Assembly: GCF_037975245.1 (NCBI RefSeq)
Contig: NC_092569.1
Coordinates: forward strand, 28,309,668-28,373,667
DNA: 64,000 nt
Reading direction: 5' to 3'
From: Apostichopus japonicus
Lineage: Eukaryota; Echinodermata; Holothuroidea; Aspidochirotida; Stichopodidae
The translations under genes were made by a program, and so were the position numbers. This document shows, in pieces, positions 1 through 13,200 of this stretch (positions within the stretch are counted from its first letter, which is position 1; every line of letters starts with the position of its first letter). Under the pieces are notes generated by a model. That model saw only the letters and a program-made list of their open reading frames with translations. It made no database searches and was not told where the DNA came from.

Positions 1-1155
1 CATGTAACGACTTCAGCCCCGATCATTGTATGTAAAGTGGGATAGGCTAGGCATACCGCTGCAATAAAGTGTGGTAGGCTTAGTGATTATGCTCGATTTG
101 ATGAGCAACAGACATTGTTAATGTTATGAGTATTTCTTGCGACGTTTATATACACAAAAAGAAGAAAAAAGAGTAGTTTCTGTTCAAATTTATCTGATGG
201 AAAGAGAATTTAACCAGCGTCACCATGTAGGTAGTTTGATGGTTACACTCTTAATTATACTAACAAATGAAAATGTACTTTTGAGAGTGTCGTAAGTAAC
301 CGCTCTTTCAACGAGCGAATTAAGCCTCTTTCAGAGAGAATTCTTGCAAGTTATTTTTTTGTTAAATTTATATAAATCTTTCTTAAAGAGTGAAATTCAC
401 CCCTACCCTTGCAACGTTTCATTATTCTGGGCACTCTCAAAGAGTGAATTTCAACTTTTCGACATTAAGAGGCTGCATAAAACTGGACACCTATGTGTTA
501 TTTGAAAAAGCTTGCAACAGTTAGTAAAAAACAACAACAATAATTTATAGTCATAATGGAAGAATTTATACGGTGATCAATGGTATATGTCGATCTGTAC
601 AATAATTATAATCACAACTCCATCTAATAAGTTAAATCTATTGTAGGAAAAGCAATAGATTTCTGTCTATGTCATGTTAGATATATTCTCAACAATTATA
701 TCGTTAAGCTAGCTGACGTTCTATAAACTGCCACAGGCGGCTAACTTCTATACGGTCACATTGCAAATATCATTAAATATTCAATAGTCTAGAAATTGTT
801 CCCATAGTAACCTTGTCAAACCTTAAATAACCCTAATCCTTTGTCGTAGACTGAGTGGGATTTAAAATTATATTCGGCAACACTGTTAAGTTTAATCTAT
901 GACAGAACGTATTATCACAAAAGTGACCCTTTATCAAAGCATGTTGAATTTCAGTGTTTAATGTATATTCATTCATACTTAGTAAAGATTCCTAAATCCT
1001 ATTGGTCCATTCAGGTCAGCTGACCGTTGTTAATCCTGTGAGTAACGCACGGTAAAATTAAGGGGCATCACTTTAATAAATCTTTGGTTATATGTAACCA
1101 AAAATGTTTTGTTTTATGATTTTCCCCCCACACAAATGGTAGTGTATGAATGAAC
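1..1155. other. No gene seen (upstream of RGS coding start)
   Basis: AT-rich sequence, perhaps first intron or 5' flank of the RGS gene. Apart from the degenerate foldback arm near 1030-1052 I see nothing, and I could not identify the 5'UTR exon. Confidence 0.5.
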
Positions 1156-1321
1156 GGGGTTAATCAACGGTCTAGCGTGCGTTACTCACATGATTAATGC
1201 ACTCCGGGTGTTAATGCTATTGCTGGATGCACTCGGGCTCCGCCCTCGTGCATCGCTTGCATTATCCCCCGATCGTGCATTAATCATGTGAGTAACGCAC
1301 GCTAGACCGTTGATTAACCCC
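1156..1321. mobile_element. Foldback/MITE-like palindrome with 47-bp perfect arms
   Basis: Bases 1156-1202 are the exact reverse complement of 1275-1321. The 72-bp loop holds a nested hairpin (GATGCAC...GTGCATC). A degenerate relative of one arm (TGTGAGTAACGCACG) is at 1038-1052. Perfect arms point to recent mobility or gene conversion. No clear target duplication. Confidence 0.75.
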
Positions 1322-1336
1322 TTATTTGTGTCGAAA

Positions 1337-1343
<7 letters not shown>

Positions 1344-1387
<44 letters not shown>
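1344..1387. repeat. TA microsatellite plus T run
   Basis: (TA)n followed by poly-T, just after the foldback element. Confidence 0.9.
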
Positions 1388-1398
<11 letters not shown>

Positions 1399-1782
1399 TT
1401 TTGACATCATTGTCAGTAAAGCGGGATGGACATTATTGTGAGGAGCAAACCATAATCTGATAGGAGATGCCATCTTGATAGTCTTTTCGAATGATACATA
1501 TCGTAATTGTCATGTTGGACATTTATCCTTTGTGTCGTATTTTCAAGTTTATGTGTACAAAACCGAGAACAAAACTTCTTTTCCTGATAGAAGAATTTAT
1601 AGACGTTATGGTGGAGAGGGGAAACAAATTGGGAAATAGTATTACCAAACAAACGTCAAATTTGCACTAAAGTATATTCTCAATAATTCATCTCCAATAC
1701 CGTACATTGCGTACAATACATCTCTAATAACAATTATCAGACATTTATCAGACAATATTATATATCAGCTGTTTTCTTTCAG

Positions 1783-1987
1783 CTCGCGAGTACAAGCTGC
1801 CGATTGCTGAGATGCGGGACCAACAGCGAACGCCACACGAAACGACTCCTCCCTCATCCCCTGTACACCACGACCACGACCATGACATAAGCGAAAGAAC
1901 AAATACCACACCAGCAATTGTTCTGAACCAGAACAAAGGATCCAAGGCGTGTTGCTTCTGTTGGTGTTGCTGCTGCAGCTGTTCTTG
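1783..1987 (+). CDS. RGS17/19/20-like: RGS gene, first coding exon (5'UTR tail, start codon, cysteine string)
   Basis: The acceptor CTTTCAG ends at 1782. The ATG at 1812-1814 opens 58 codons plus two bases, and the donor GTAAGT begins at 1988. The N-terminus is His/Asp/Thr/Pro rich (VHHDHDHD) and probably disordered; the cysteine string is at the exon's 3' end. No in-frame upstream ATG lies in the exon. The last bases of this exon and the donor are copied several times in the following intron. Confidence 0.9.
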
Positions 1988-4820
1988 GTAAGTTTTCTCT
2001 AATATCGATCTTTGACTGTTCGACGTGAAGGGGGTGGAGAGGAAGGGAGGGGAGGGGAAGGGGAGGGATTGGTGGGAAGGGAGGGGATTATGTATATTAT
2101 GTTAGTGCTGTTGCAGCTGTTCTTGGTAAGTTTTCTCTAATATCGATCTTTGACTGTTCGAGGTGAAGGGGAGTGGAAGGGGAAGGGAGGGGAGGGGAGG
2201 GGAAGGGAGGGATTGGTGGGAAGGGAAGGGATTATGTTTATTATGTTAGTGCTGTTGCAGCTGTTCTTGGTAAGTTTTCTCTAATATCGATCTTTGACTG
2301 TTCGAGGTGAAGGGGGTGGAGAGGAAGGGAGGGGAGGGGAAGGGGAGGGATTGGTGGGAAGGGAAGGGATTATGTTTATTATGTTAGTGCTGTTGCAGCT
2401 GTTCTTGGTAGGTTTTCTCTAATATCGATCTTTGACTGTTCGATGTGAAGGGAAGTGGAGAGGAAGGGGAGGGAGGGGGAGGGGGAGAGGAAGGGAGGGA
2501 AGGGGATTGGTGGGAAGGGGGGGATTATGTATATTATGTTAGTGCTGTTGCAGCTGTTCTTGGTAAGTTTTCTCTAATGTCGATCTTTGACTGTTCGATG
2601 TGAAGGGAAGTGGAGAGGAAGGGAAGGGGAGGGAGAGGGGGGACGAGGGGGGATTGGTGGGAAGGGGGGATAATGTCTATTATGTAAGTGTTGTTGCTGC
2701 TGTTCTTGGAGGGAAGGAGGGAGTGAGGATGGGTTGATTATACCTGGTGAGATGGTAGGGAAGTAGACCCGGGCCATATACCCGGGGTCCAATGTCCATA
2801 AGGGCTACCGGGAAGAAAAAAAACACACACATTGCCAAATAGAAAGATCGGCTGGAGCAATCGATATATGCCAGTTTAATTCGATATATGTCAATTTAGA
2901 TCGCCACATGTCAATTTTATTCGACATCTACCAGTTTCTGGTTGACTTTATACCAATTTAAATCGACATACATCGATTTATATTTGACATTTACCAATTT
3001 AAATCGGTATACATCGATTTATATTTGACATATACCAATTTAAATCGACATACATCGATTTATATTTGACATAATTATACCAATTTAAATCGACATACAT
3101 CGATTTATATTTGACATTTACCAATTTAAATCGGTATATGTCAATTAAATTCGACTTTATACCAGGTGAGTTCGACTTGTGGCCTATATACCAGTTTCAA
3201 TCAGTTGGTGTCTATTTATACTGTTATCCGCCGATTTAAGTTGCCTTATATCGGCTATTCCTCGTGATCTGATACAGATGGCCCCTCATAATAGGCAGTG
3301 CCTGTATCGGACCTTATGGATGTGACTGATCCCATGCACACGATATTGTTTAAGAAATTGTTCAAGTCCTCGTAACTGACTTTTATGGGCGCAGTAAAGC
3401 TCATTTAGTTTAACAGGTTTATCAACATAAGGGCTGGTCCTTCTTGGCTGAACAAATAATAGGCTTGATTTCTGAAACAAGCTGTGGAACTATGAATTTC
3501 TAGTTTGGTTTTTGGATTGAGCTAGCCAGGTTTATGTTCTCGTGCTTGGTTTTAGTTTTTAGAAGCTTTCAGTAGGTATATGTTATTCACAGTTTGTCGG
3601 ACAATTTGTCGTTAATAAAGAAAATACTTGGGTTTGCATTGCAACATTGCAACAGTGTATGTGATCTGGGTAAGCCAACGTCATCCAAACCCTGTGTATA
3701 TGGTTTAGTTGTTATTATACTTTGTCATTCAGTAGACTAATTTATACGAATAATATGAAATTATATCGATATAATTTCCTCCATTTCATGCAGTTTCTTC
3801 CAATTTAATGGAAGAATTTGGATGAACCTTTCCGCTATCATTTTTCCACCTTATGAGAAACATGCTAACCCTGGAAACAATTGTAAAATAGGCTCTGAAC
3901 TTCGCTCTCATACCATTTTTTTTTTCTCGTGGCACCTAGTTTCTACTTTTTGTCGATCGAGTGATGTACCAGGATTAATTCCTTATTTCTTTTTCAAGTA
4001 TTTCTTAGGTATTACGGATATTCACCACCCATGTACTTTTTAGTCTAATTTAGTCAAACAACTTATATTTATTTTTACAGAATTTAGGAACCTATGTCTG
4101 CATATTGTGTATAGTCATATATTTGGTATTGTTTTTTCCCTCTCGATTATCGTAAAATATTTTGATATTTCAGTTCTTTGGTTCTAAACATGTTTCCCCT
4201 TCCCTTCGACTCCATGACCTTCCAAAGTTAGATTTACCTTTGGCGGTTCACTAGTCATCTTAAATTGCTTGCTATTTTTAACTTTTGTTTATGACAGAAT
4301 AAAGATTAAGGTATAGTTTATTAATGAAAACCTTTTTTTTACTTCATATATATATATATTATAAAACGGAAATACTGTTACCTTTCCATTTTTTTCCTAA
4401 GTACGTCAGAAGTAATGTCAGTGACGTATAAATGTGACATATTACGTCATCGGAGATGTTACAGGTGTCTCTCATCGTAAAGGTAACGTAACGAACTAAT
4501 CCGCGATGATAAAATATCATAGAAATATAAAAGCTGTGACGTCAGTATCCCAAAACACAGTCTTAATGACTTTACACTATAAGCTCCCTTGCTCAAAGCA
4601 AGAAACGCAATTTAACAGTTCCTATATCCGTGATATGCTGTGAATCAAAACCACGATAAAGCATTGTTTTCTGTTGCCATGGTGATGCGTAAATTTCAAA
4701 GCACAGGCTATCATTTAATGAGCAAAGAACTAAATTGTGAAGGATTTCCAAAGGTTGTGATATAAACGTTTTTTCGGCATGTATCTAGGTTTAAAATCAG
4801 TCACTTTTTCATTAAAGTCA

Positions 4821-4866
<46 letters not shown>

Positions 4867-7175
4867 ATATATATATCTATATATATATATAATATATATT
4901 TTATGGTTATTTATATTGTCATTGTCATATAGGACCTGTCAATATCCCTCCACTTCATCCTCTTCTACCCCTCTTGCTGAATAAATGTACACCATAAACG
5001 GAAATATCATTAGCATAAATGTATAGTTTACTCCAAAACCCTGAAGGTGTTCAAACTTTATTGGTTGGTGCCCCCAATTCTCACCACCTTCATCTTGGCG
5101 ACAGTCCAGTGGTGGATGTTGTGTCCTGCTGGATGTGTTCACGTGGAGGAGATATCCCCATCTTGTCGAGTAAGGATGCTATTTGCAAAATAGTGTTACA
5201 TTATGCAATATCGGCATTTTATTCTCTTCGAATTTTATTAGCGACCTTCCAAACTTTTGTTTTAGCGACTCGACACCCACTCTGAATAGTACCAAGGTTC
5301 TCATATATTTTCTATATTAAGTTGGGTCACTCGGCGGCGATTTTACCAAATATAAACCTCATAACAAGATAGCAAACAATCAAAGTTAGACAATCTATTA
5401 AAATGTCTTTTCTTCAACTTAATATTTCAGTAATGAAGAAGTTCGAGAAAGGTATTTCATCGTCCATTTGTAAATGTTATTAATTAAACAACAAGAGTAA
5501 TCAGATAATGCCAAAGTGTGACTATTTACTAGTTTCTATTCTTTGTAATTTTCTTGAATCCGATACCTTTTTAAAGTTTTCTTCGCTTTTGGTTTTTATA
5601 AGTTTAGGATAAGGTGTTTACACGGTTCACACGAAACCCAATGTCATCATTAGGTCATAATAAAAGCTTCAATATTTAAGATTAATTATTTGCGTAACTC
5701 AGCTTCTTTACAAAAATATATACATAATAATAATAATAATAATAATGATAACAATAATGATAATGATGATGATGATGATGATTATTATGATGATGATGGT
5801 TGTGGTGGTGGTGATAGTGATGATTAAGGTGATGATGATGATGATGGTGGTGATGATGATGGTGATGGTGATGGTGACGATCTTACACAATATTTCCCTT
5901 CCAGTTTGAAGAAAAGACCTTTGGAAACATAGTTTCTTCGTTGCAAGTCACATTAATTGTTTTAAGCATCTTAAGTTGTGTTTTCTAAAGCGTTTGTTTT
6001 CGTTCGGTCAAACTGCACAAGTGTAACACCTTGAACTAAATCAGTCACACAGCGTCTCTGTAACTTACTTTTTTCCCCTCTTTGTTTTTTATTTTGATTG
6101 ATTAATATTTCATTATCGAAAGTACGAATCTGAAGGTACAATGATATGCAATTCAGTAAGAGAATACACACTTGAATTCCACTTTGAAGATTACGTAAGC
6201 ATCGAAAATAAGTACACTGATCACGGCGCTCTCTCTCTCTCTCTATATATATATTAATTAAACAATGTTAGCCTAATTTTAGACCGCACATCCTATAACT
6301 CCCAAGAGCATATATATGAATACTGTATAAGGTTCACAAGTGGTGTTAAGGATATACTACAGTAGAGTCGTTAGAGTATAGATTGTACTTCTTACGCAAA
6401 GGAGAGTTGCTGGTAGCCTATAACTATACGAGGGCTTCGTTGAAAGGTTTCGCTTGCATACTACTACTTTCATAATAGATTTGGTACGAGGACTGACCAT
6501 GTTTACAGGCAGATGTACACACACGTAATAACCTTTGTCCTATATGTGGTAGATACAGGACTATATGATACACAACTCTTACGAGAATGCAAAAATGTCT
6601 TACTGCATCTGGTAGATATGATGAATTGAATACAAGCTGAAAACTTGAGTAAGTCTATTTATGACATCACCGAGACCGCTTATGTTTTAATTGTTCGTTA
6701 TTTTTGCTGTATTGTTCTTTTTCCTGAATAGAGTTAGGCCTGTAAGGTTTCAACTGACTTCTGTAGTGGCATAATATCTCGTTACCTAACATTTGAAATC
6801 TTGTTATATAACTTTACCCACTATATAGGTCATATATAGGCTATATATACTCCATTTCATTAAAAAAAAGTCTGTTTAAAGCATCTCTTTTGAGATCCGG
6901 CTTTAGGAATCACAAATGACTTCGAGTTGGTTAGAATCATGTTTGATCTCTAGAGTAAGGCAAATATGTCACCAAAACCAGAACTAGTATTGTTCGATAC
7001 AGGTGACAAACGCCTACAGTGGAATCCTGACCTTCCTTACCGGTTTCGAACCTCTGGACATACAATCAGCGTCCATAGCCTAGTGGTTAGGGTGTCCGCA
7101 TATAAAGCAGGAGGCCCGGGTTCGAATCCCGTGGAGGCTGGAAGTTTTTTCACTATTCTAAATTTTATATACATA

Positions 7176-7213
<38 letters not shown>

Positions 7214-10200
7214 AAATTTAGAACAAACACCCTTTTTAATGTTTTACATCAATTCGGCGCATAAATTGGACACGTGTTATACCTCTAACACGTTGTCATA
7301 GTAACAGAACTACATGACATAATTGATATAAAAAAAAATTGCGCTGATGTTTGAGAAGAAATGCTTGTGAATTTGTTTCAGGATTAAATAACCTTTTAAA
7401 GTTAATTTACGGATCATGGTATTTCGTATGATTTGGGGCTTGTGTACGGTATGCATAGCACCTCATGCTGGTTACGACAATATCATGCATCTTGCATCGT
7501 GCTGTGTAGTTTGCAAGTTGGGTTGAATCCCTCATGAATTATAAAGTTGCAATTTATCCAAGTAACAACCGTAGCAGAGCACCCCAGTTTTCAGTAATAG
7601 TAATCTGGCAAGATGCCCTATACCTAATTGGTTTTCATGTCAATGCATCTATACCTCCTTTGACGAAAAAGGTCTGCGCACAACCGTAGCGAATCCGTGA
7701 CGACGTGCCTTTTATACCACAAAACTCTTTATATGTGCACAAACTTGGACTCAGTTTTTCGTGTTATCACAAAACCGTGGCATTTTAGAGAACGGACCCG
7801 ACTTGTGGTGTAAGCACAAATCGTAGATAAATGTCTTCAAACTGGCCCAACATTGGTTGTCAACACAAACCTATGAGCTACTTAGGTAGCTGTATAGGAC
7901 AATGGACTCGACCTAATCTGTTTTTTTTTAATAACCTAATGAGGTTATGTACGAAAACGTACGTGACTTGCACATAGCCTATATAGTGTTAGCAGAAGCA
8001 TTTAGTGTGGGACATATACGAAAGCTGACTCGACAAGCACAAAACTGTTTGTACGACAGCACCGCAGCAACGTTCTGGATATCTGGTATAAATATACACA
8101 CTCCTTCACAGACAGAGGGGGTTCATATTCAGGTTGCGGACCCTATTGCTCCCCCCCTTTTTTTCAAATCAATGTATACCCTAAACTTAGCTCATGATAC
8201 CCCTCAACAATAGAATTCTTCTGAGGACGTGGTGATTCTTTTAAAATGACGTCTGAGGACCTGAAATTCCTTTGTTCAAGTCCTCAGTCAGAACACAAAA
8301 CAGGTGCACGCACACGCACATAAAACTCCCCAATTCTGATATGTTTTAAGTCTTAATGTCAAGAGAAAACCGTGAGTTTATTCACAAAAATGGACTCGGC
8401 TATTGAGGGTAAATATAAAACTACCGGGAGGTGACGTATATGAAGCCTGACTATACGTACGTGAATAGTGTTAGCAAAAAAAAAACAATTTTTAAGGTTA
8501 CTGTACGAAACAGATAGTATGTATAGTGCTATCAACACACCGTATATATGTACACGAATAGGAACCTAGCTTGTTGGGTAAGCGGACAAACGTGACTCCG
8601 GATAACCTCATGTTCCGCAATCCCGAAAATAAGACACTTTATTATCATATATATTTAAACTGCCGAACCGTGAAGTGAACGCGAAGTATCACTGTGAAGT
8701 CAGCTCACTACATATTATATGCTGGGCTTGGAAAATATAAAACTAAGGCTATCCAGCATATAACTATAAAAAATTACATATTTATAAAGATTATAATGCC
8801 ATTTCACAACAAGTGAATCGTATATGTACAAAGCTAAATCCATCTCAAACTGACACACATTTAGGTTACAAATAAGTTCCTTTCGATTGATAGCAAGTAT
8901 AGCTGGGATCTTGGTTTGTATATTAAAGGTTTGCTTCACCTTCAGATGACCTATGCGACATCGCATGCATGGTTACGCTCAAGCCTAACACCTATATGTC
9001 AAGAAAAAAAAAAGAAAGTTTGTTATACTTTGATAGACCAGACCCACCCGCAGTATACCGTTTGCAAAAAACGGAATATCGCATACCGGTATGTAATTAG
9101 TCTGTAATTGTAATTCTATGCTAGCATACTGATTCTTGTACTCGGAATTGCCCTAGTGTATGTGTATTCGAACATGGTACTCGGATCATTTTTAATAGGT
9201 GTAAAATTACTCGTTCCCATGCATGTATAGACTTTTACTAATACACGTACTCATAAAAAGAGAAATTCTTCTTGTACTCGTGCTGATGCTGTTGAATAGC
9301 TATAGTAGTAGAACCATACGTGCATGTATAGTCTGTTATATAACGTATGTAATATATTATATATGTAACAAAGAGTGTAGCCAGGAAACGTCTAGGTATT
9401 CGCGAGAACTACATTTGTTTGTTACAGCTTGAACAATTTCGAACTCTTGTATTTTGCTTGAAATTCCGGGCTTTTGTGGATGTTGGGTATTGCTTGGTTA
9501 AACGTTTAAAGATAAAAGATGGCGCCCTTTTAGTAATTCCATCACAAACGATGAGTACTAGCATTTTAGATGAGCTATTCTAAATCATCTGTCGTTGTAT
9601 TTCGCCCTCTATACTTTGTGTGGAAATTCTATATTACTGCACAGTTAGTTTGTAATAATATGAACATTTTTATTTATAAAAGAATAAAAACATAAGCGTA
9701 CAGGATACGTCTGATGGAAACTGACAGTATGGTACAAACAGGCTGATATATAATTTCCAATCAAGAAAAATATGAACGCAATTAAAATTAAATAAAAGCA
9801 TTTCTCGAACGGGCAGAAACTTTTATTCTACGATGTAAGCATACATGTTTGTGGGGAATCATATGGTTTAAACTTATACCATACGTCGCGAGCTAATCCA
9901 ATTGACAGTTTTGGGCTGACATAACATTGTGGACATAAAGAACAAGATGAACAGATACAACAACAGCAACAACGAAATAAAAATAAAAAAAAATAAAAAA
10001 ACCGTGAACTTAATAAAAAAAGAAAAAAAAAGAGAAAAATCTTTCGGTGGGTGAAACCCACAATCTAGCATGTACCTTAGTTTCAATGCTTTTACAATAC
10101 CACTATAGACTTGTTCAATTTCGATAACGAGAGTGTACACTAAACGTACCTGGCGTACTTATTCACCCCCGCCGCCCCCCACCCCTAGTATTCTTGTACT

Positions 10201-13200
10201 CTCGCATAAGGCCCTTTTAATGGTACTGGTCTAAGAATGTGAATGTTCTATTTTTGCATTTGCATGTAGTAAATGTTAACACAAATTTGGTCTGTAATCG
10301 CTCACAAACATTTAATGGATAACTTGTGTTTTTTTCTTTCTTTAACTGAACTTTTTATGTCCCACGTGAAATTTTTAAAGCACTTCTACTGACAGTATGC
10401 GCAGTATGAGCAGTACGAACAGTATATGAACAGTATGTGCAATATGAACAGTATGTGCAATATGAACAGTACTGACAGTATTAGCAGTATGAACAGTATG
10501 AACAGTATGAACAGTACTGACGATGTGCGCAGTATGAACAGTATGAACAGTACTGACAGTATTAGTAGTATGAACAGTATGAGCAGTATGAACAGTACTG
10601 ACGGTGTGCGCAGTATGAACAGTATGAACAGTACTGACAGTATTAGCAGTATGACCAGTATGAGCAGTACTGACAGTATTAGCAGTATGAACAGTATGAG
10701 CAGTATGAACAGTACTGACGGTGTGCGCAGTTTGAACAGTATGAACAGTACTGACAGTATTAGTAGTATGAACAGTATGAGCAGTATGAACAGTACTGAC
10801 GGTGTGCGCAGTATGAACAGTATGAACAGTACTGACAGTATTAGCAGTATGAACAGTATGAGCAGTATGAACATTACTGACGGTGTGCGCAGTATGAACA
10901 GTATGAACAGTACTGACAGTATTAGTAGTATGAACAGTATGAGCAGTATTAACTGTATGAATTATTATGTTTGTCAGTATCAGACAAAGGCATATAGGAA
11001 CTGCTCATATTGTCAGGACGAGTGTTTCGAAACATGACATTGGCGGGACAGTCCATTATATAGAGGGGTATTAACATTAGGTAACAGTTCTAATTGGCTG
11101 ATTCGTATCAAGGAAGTTGGTTGGGTTGATCGATTGCGATTTTTTATAGGTATTTTACAAGTATCTTAAAATGTTGGTTAGATATAATATAATATCACTT
11201 AACGCAAAAACTATCTGCGGATATATGCGTGTTAGATTATTCGTATAATTTCAAACAGTTGTGTTACATATCGAATATTGTCATATTAGTCGCCATTATA
11301 CGTCATTTGCAAAATGTGCTGTTTGCAAGACGCCAGGCTATATTTCGCGTAACTGGGCTAATTAAACAGCCTAACTGTACATTGTTTTGTGTAATGAGTT
11401 ATTACCATGTTTTGTCATCACCGCCAAACGCTAACGAACAATGGCCTCTATCTGAAAATAACTGATCTAATTAAAAACAAAAATGGGATGATATAGACGA
11501 AAACAAGAACGGATTTTACATAAAAACAATATAATTAAAAAAACCTAGTTCAATGTACTTGTACATACATTACTTGCTGTATTTTAGTTAGGTGAACTCT
11601 CAAGAAATCCTCGTCAAAACGTAAAGATTAGTCCATTTTCCATTCATAAGAGTATCATTACCCGCATCAATCTGTTCTCTTTGATGAAGATGTATTTCAA
11701 AACTAATAAAACATCAGACCTAATTTCAACTTGGAAATGGAGAAAGAAAGAGAGAGAAAAAACCCCATACATTCGACAGAAAGAAATGTAATACATACTA
11801 ATTTTAAATGGGATTAATAGGTGGGCGTGTGGGGTGGAGGGGGGGGGTGGGTCGCACAATGGCAGGACACAAAAAAGGTGGGAAGACAGATTTAGAGAAA
11901 AAGAATTAAGTGTAATAACGAGTAAACGCATGCGCAATGAACATGAAGTTCATTGCGCATGCGTTTACCCTGCGGATACGTTGACATACAGGCCACACTT
12001 AGTTAAGTGGAGCAGTTGTAACATGTGCGGGTTTCAGTGCTGTGTCCCAACCGTGAGCTAATACTGCTTCCTTCGAAAGCAAAGAAAACCCGAGACGTAC
12101 AAGAACCGATAAAGATCTTTTCATTACGATAGTCAATCGCTGTTTCCATGCAGTGCTTGTTGGTGAAACGAGTTTTTACGAACTTTTAGAAAGTTCTTTG
12201 AACAATACTTAAACCGATTACATATGAGTATTCATATCTTTGGGATCTATGAAATATTGTGTGTGCTCACGATTTTGCTTTTGCAAGGGGCAGGGAGAAA
12301 TGAGTTATTTTCTTTTTGTTGGACGTCAGGTGATATATGATAGATGAACAGTAGTCTCAAACCTGACTAGCCTTTGTCATTATTGCCTCAAATTTCACGT
12401 ATTTACATTACAGAAATAAATAAAACAAAGGACAAAAAAAAAACTGAAAAAAAGGAAAATTATAAATATGTTTTCATTTATATCATAGATAATGAAATTG
12501 GTTTCTTTCTATACTACGCAATATATTTACAAATATTTTATTAGCTATTCTTTTGATTCTTCCCCCCCCCCCCCCCCTCTTTCACTAGAGACCTATTTAT
12601 CCCTTTTCTTATTGAATCCATCAGCCATATTATCTAGTATTACAACATAACATAGATTTTAACGGCCTTCGTGATGTTTATATAACACCATTCGATACGT
12701 TCCTTTGATCCCGAGGAGGCGTTAGATTAAATGAAAATAGCAAACGAAGAATAATAACAAATAAAATAAGCTATTAAACTTACTTATTTGTCTATCTATA
12801 TATAGGCCTATCTATCTATTCAACACGCCTCGTCGGTTACTTTCATGCATCGCATTTTCACTTAAGTTACCGTCATTTTATTTTTTAATCGACGGAAGCC
12901 AACAGGTGACACAATTATTTTAATTTGACGGATTGGCGTCTACATGGTTTGGCGTTTTCGAATGAGGAGGTCTGTTATGCGCCCATAATAATGAAAAGCT
13001 TGCCACGAAATGTTGGAATATCGACTTCATTCTAAAAGCAACTTGACTTTCTTTTCAATAATAGGTCACAATATAGTTCCGATCACCAATTCAAGCGGTC
13101 GAGTGAGCCAAAATCAAAGAGTTTATAATAGGTATGGCTCGTAGAGGCGTGTTATCAGTAGTAAGCACCCTTCAGAAGTTGTTACCACAATGGTGGTGTT

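Larger units (their letters stand above)
3191..7067. other. RGS intron 1 sequence without recognised genes
   Basis: AT-rich intron with the TA tract at 4824, the GAT repeat at 5727 and a short CT/TA tract near 6228. Open frames are short and not protein-like. Confidence 0.6.

Noticed and set aside
10386-11037. 203-residue MNSMNS-type frame and 162-residue minus frame as a gene
   Set aside because: Open on both strands because a 9-bp repeat is a multiple of three.
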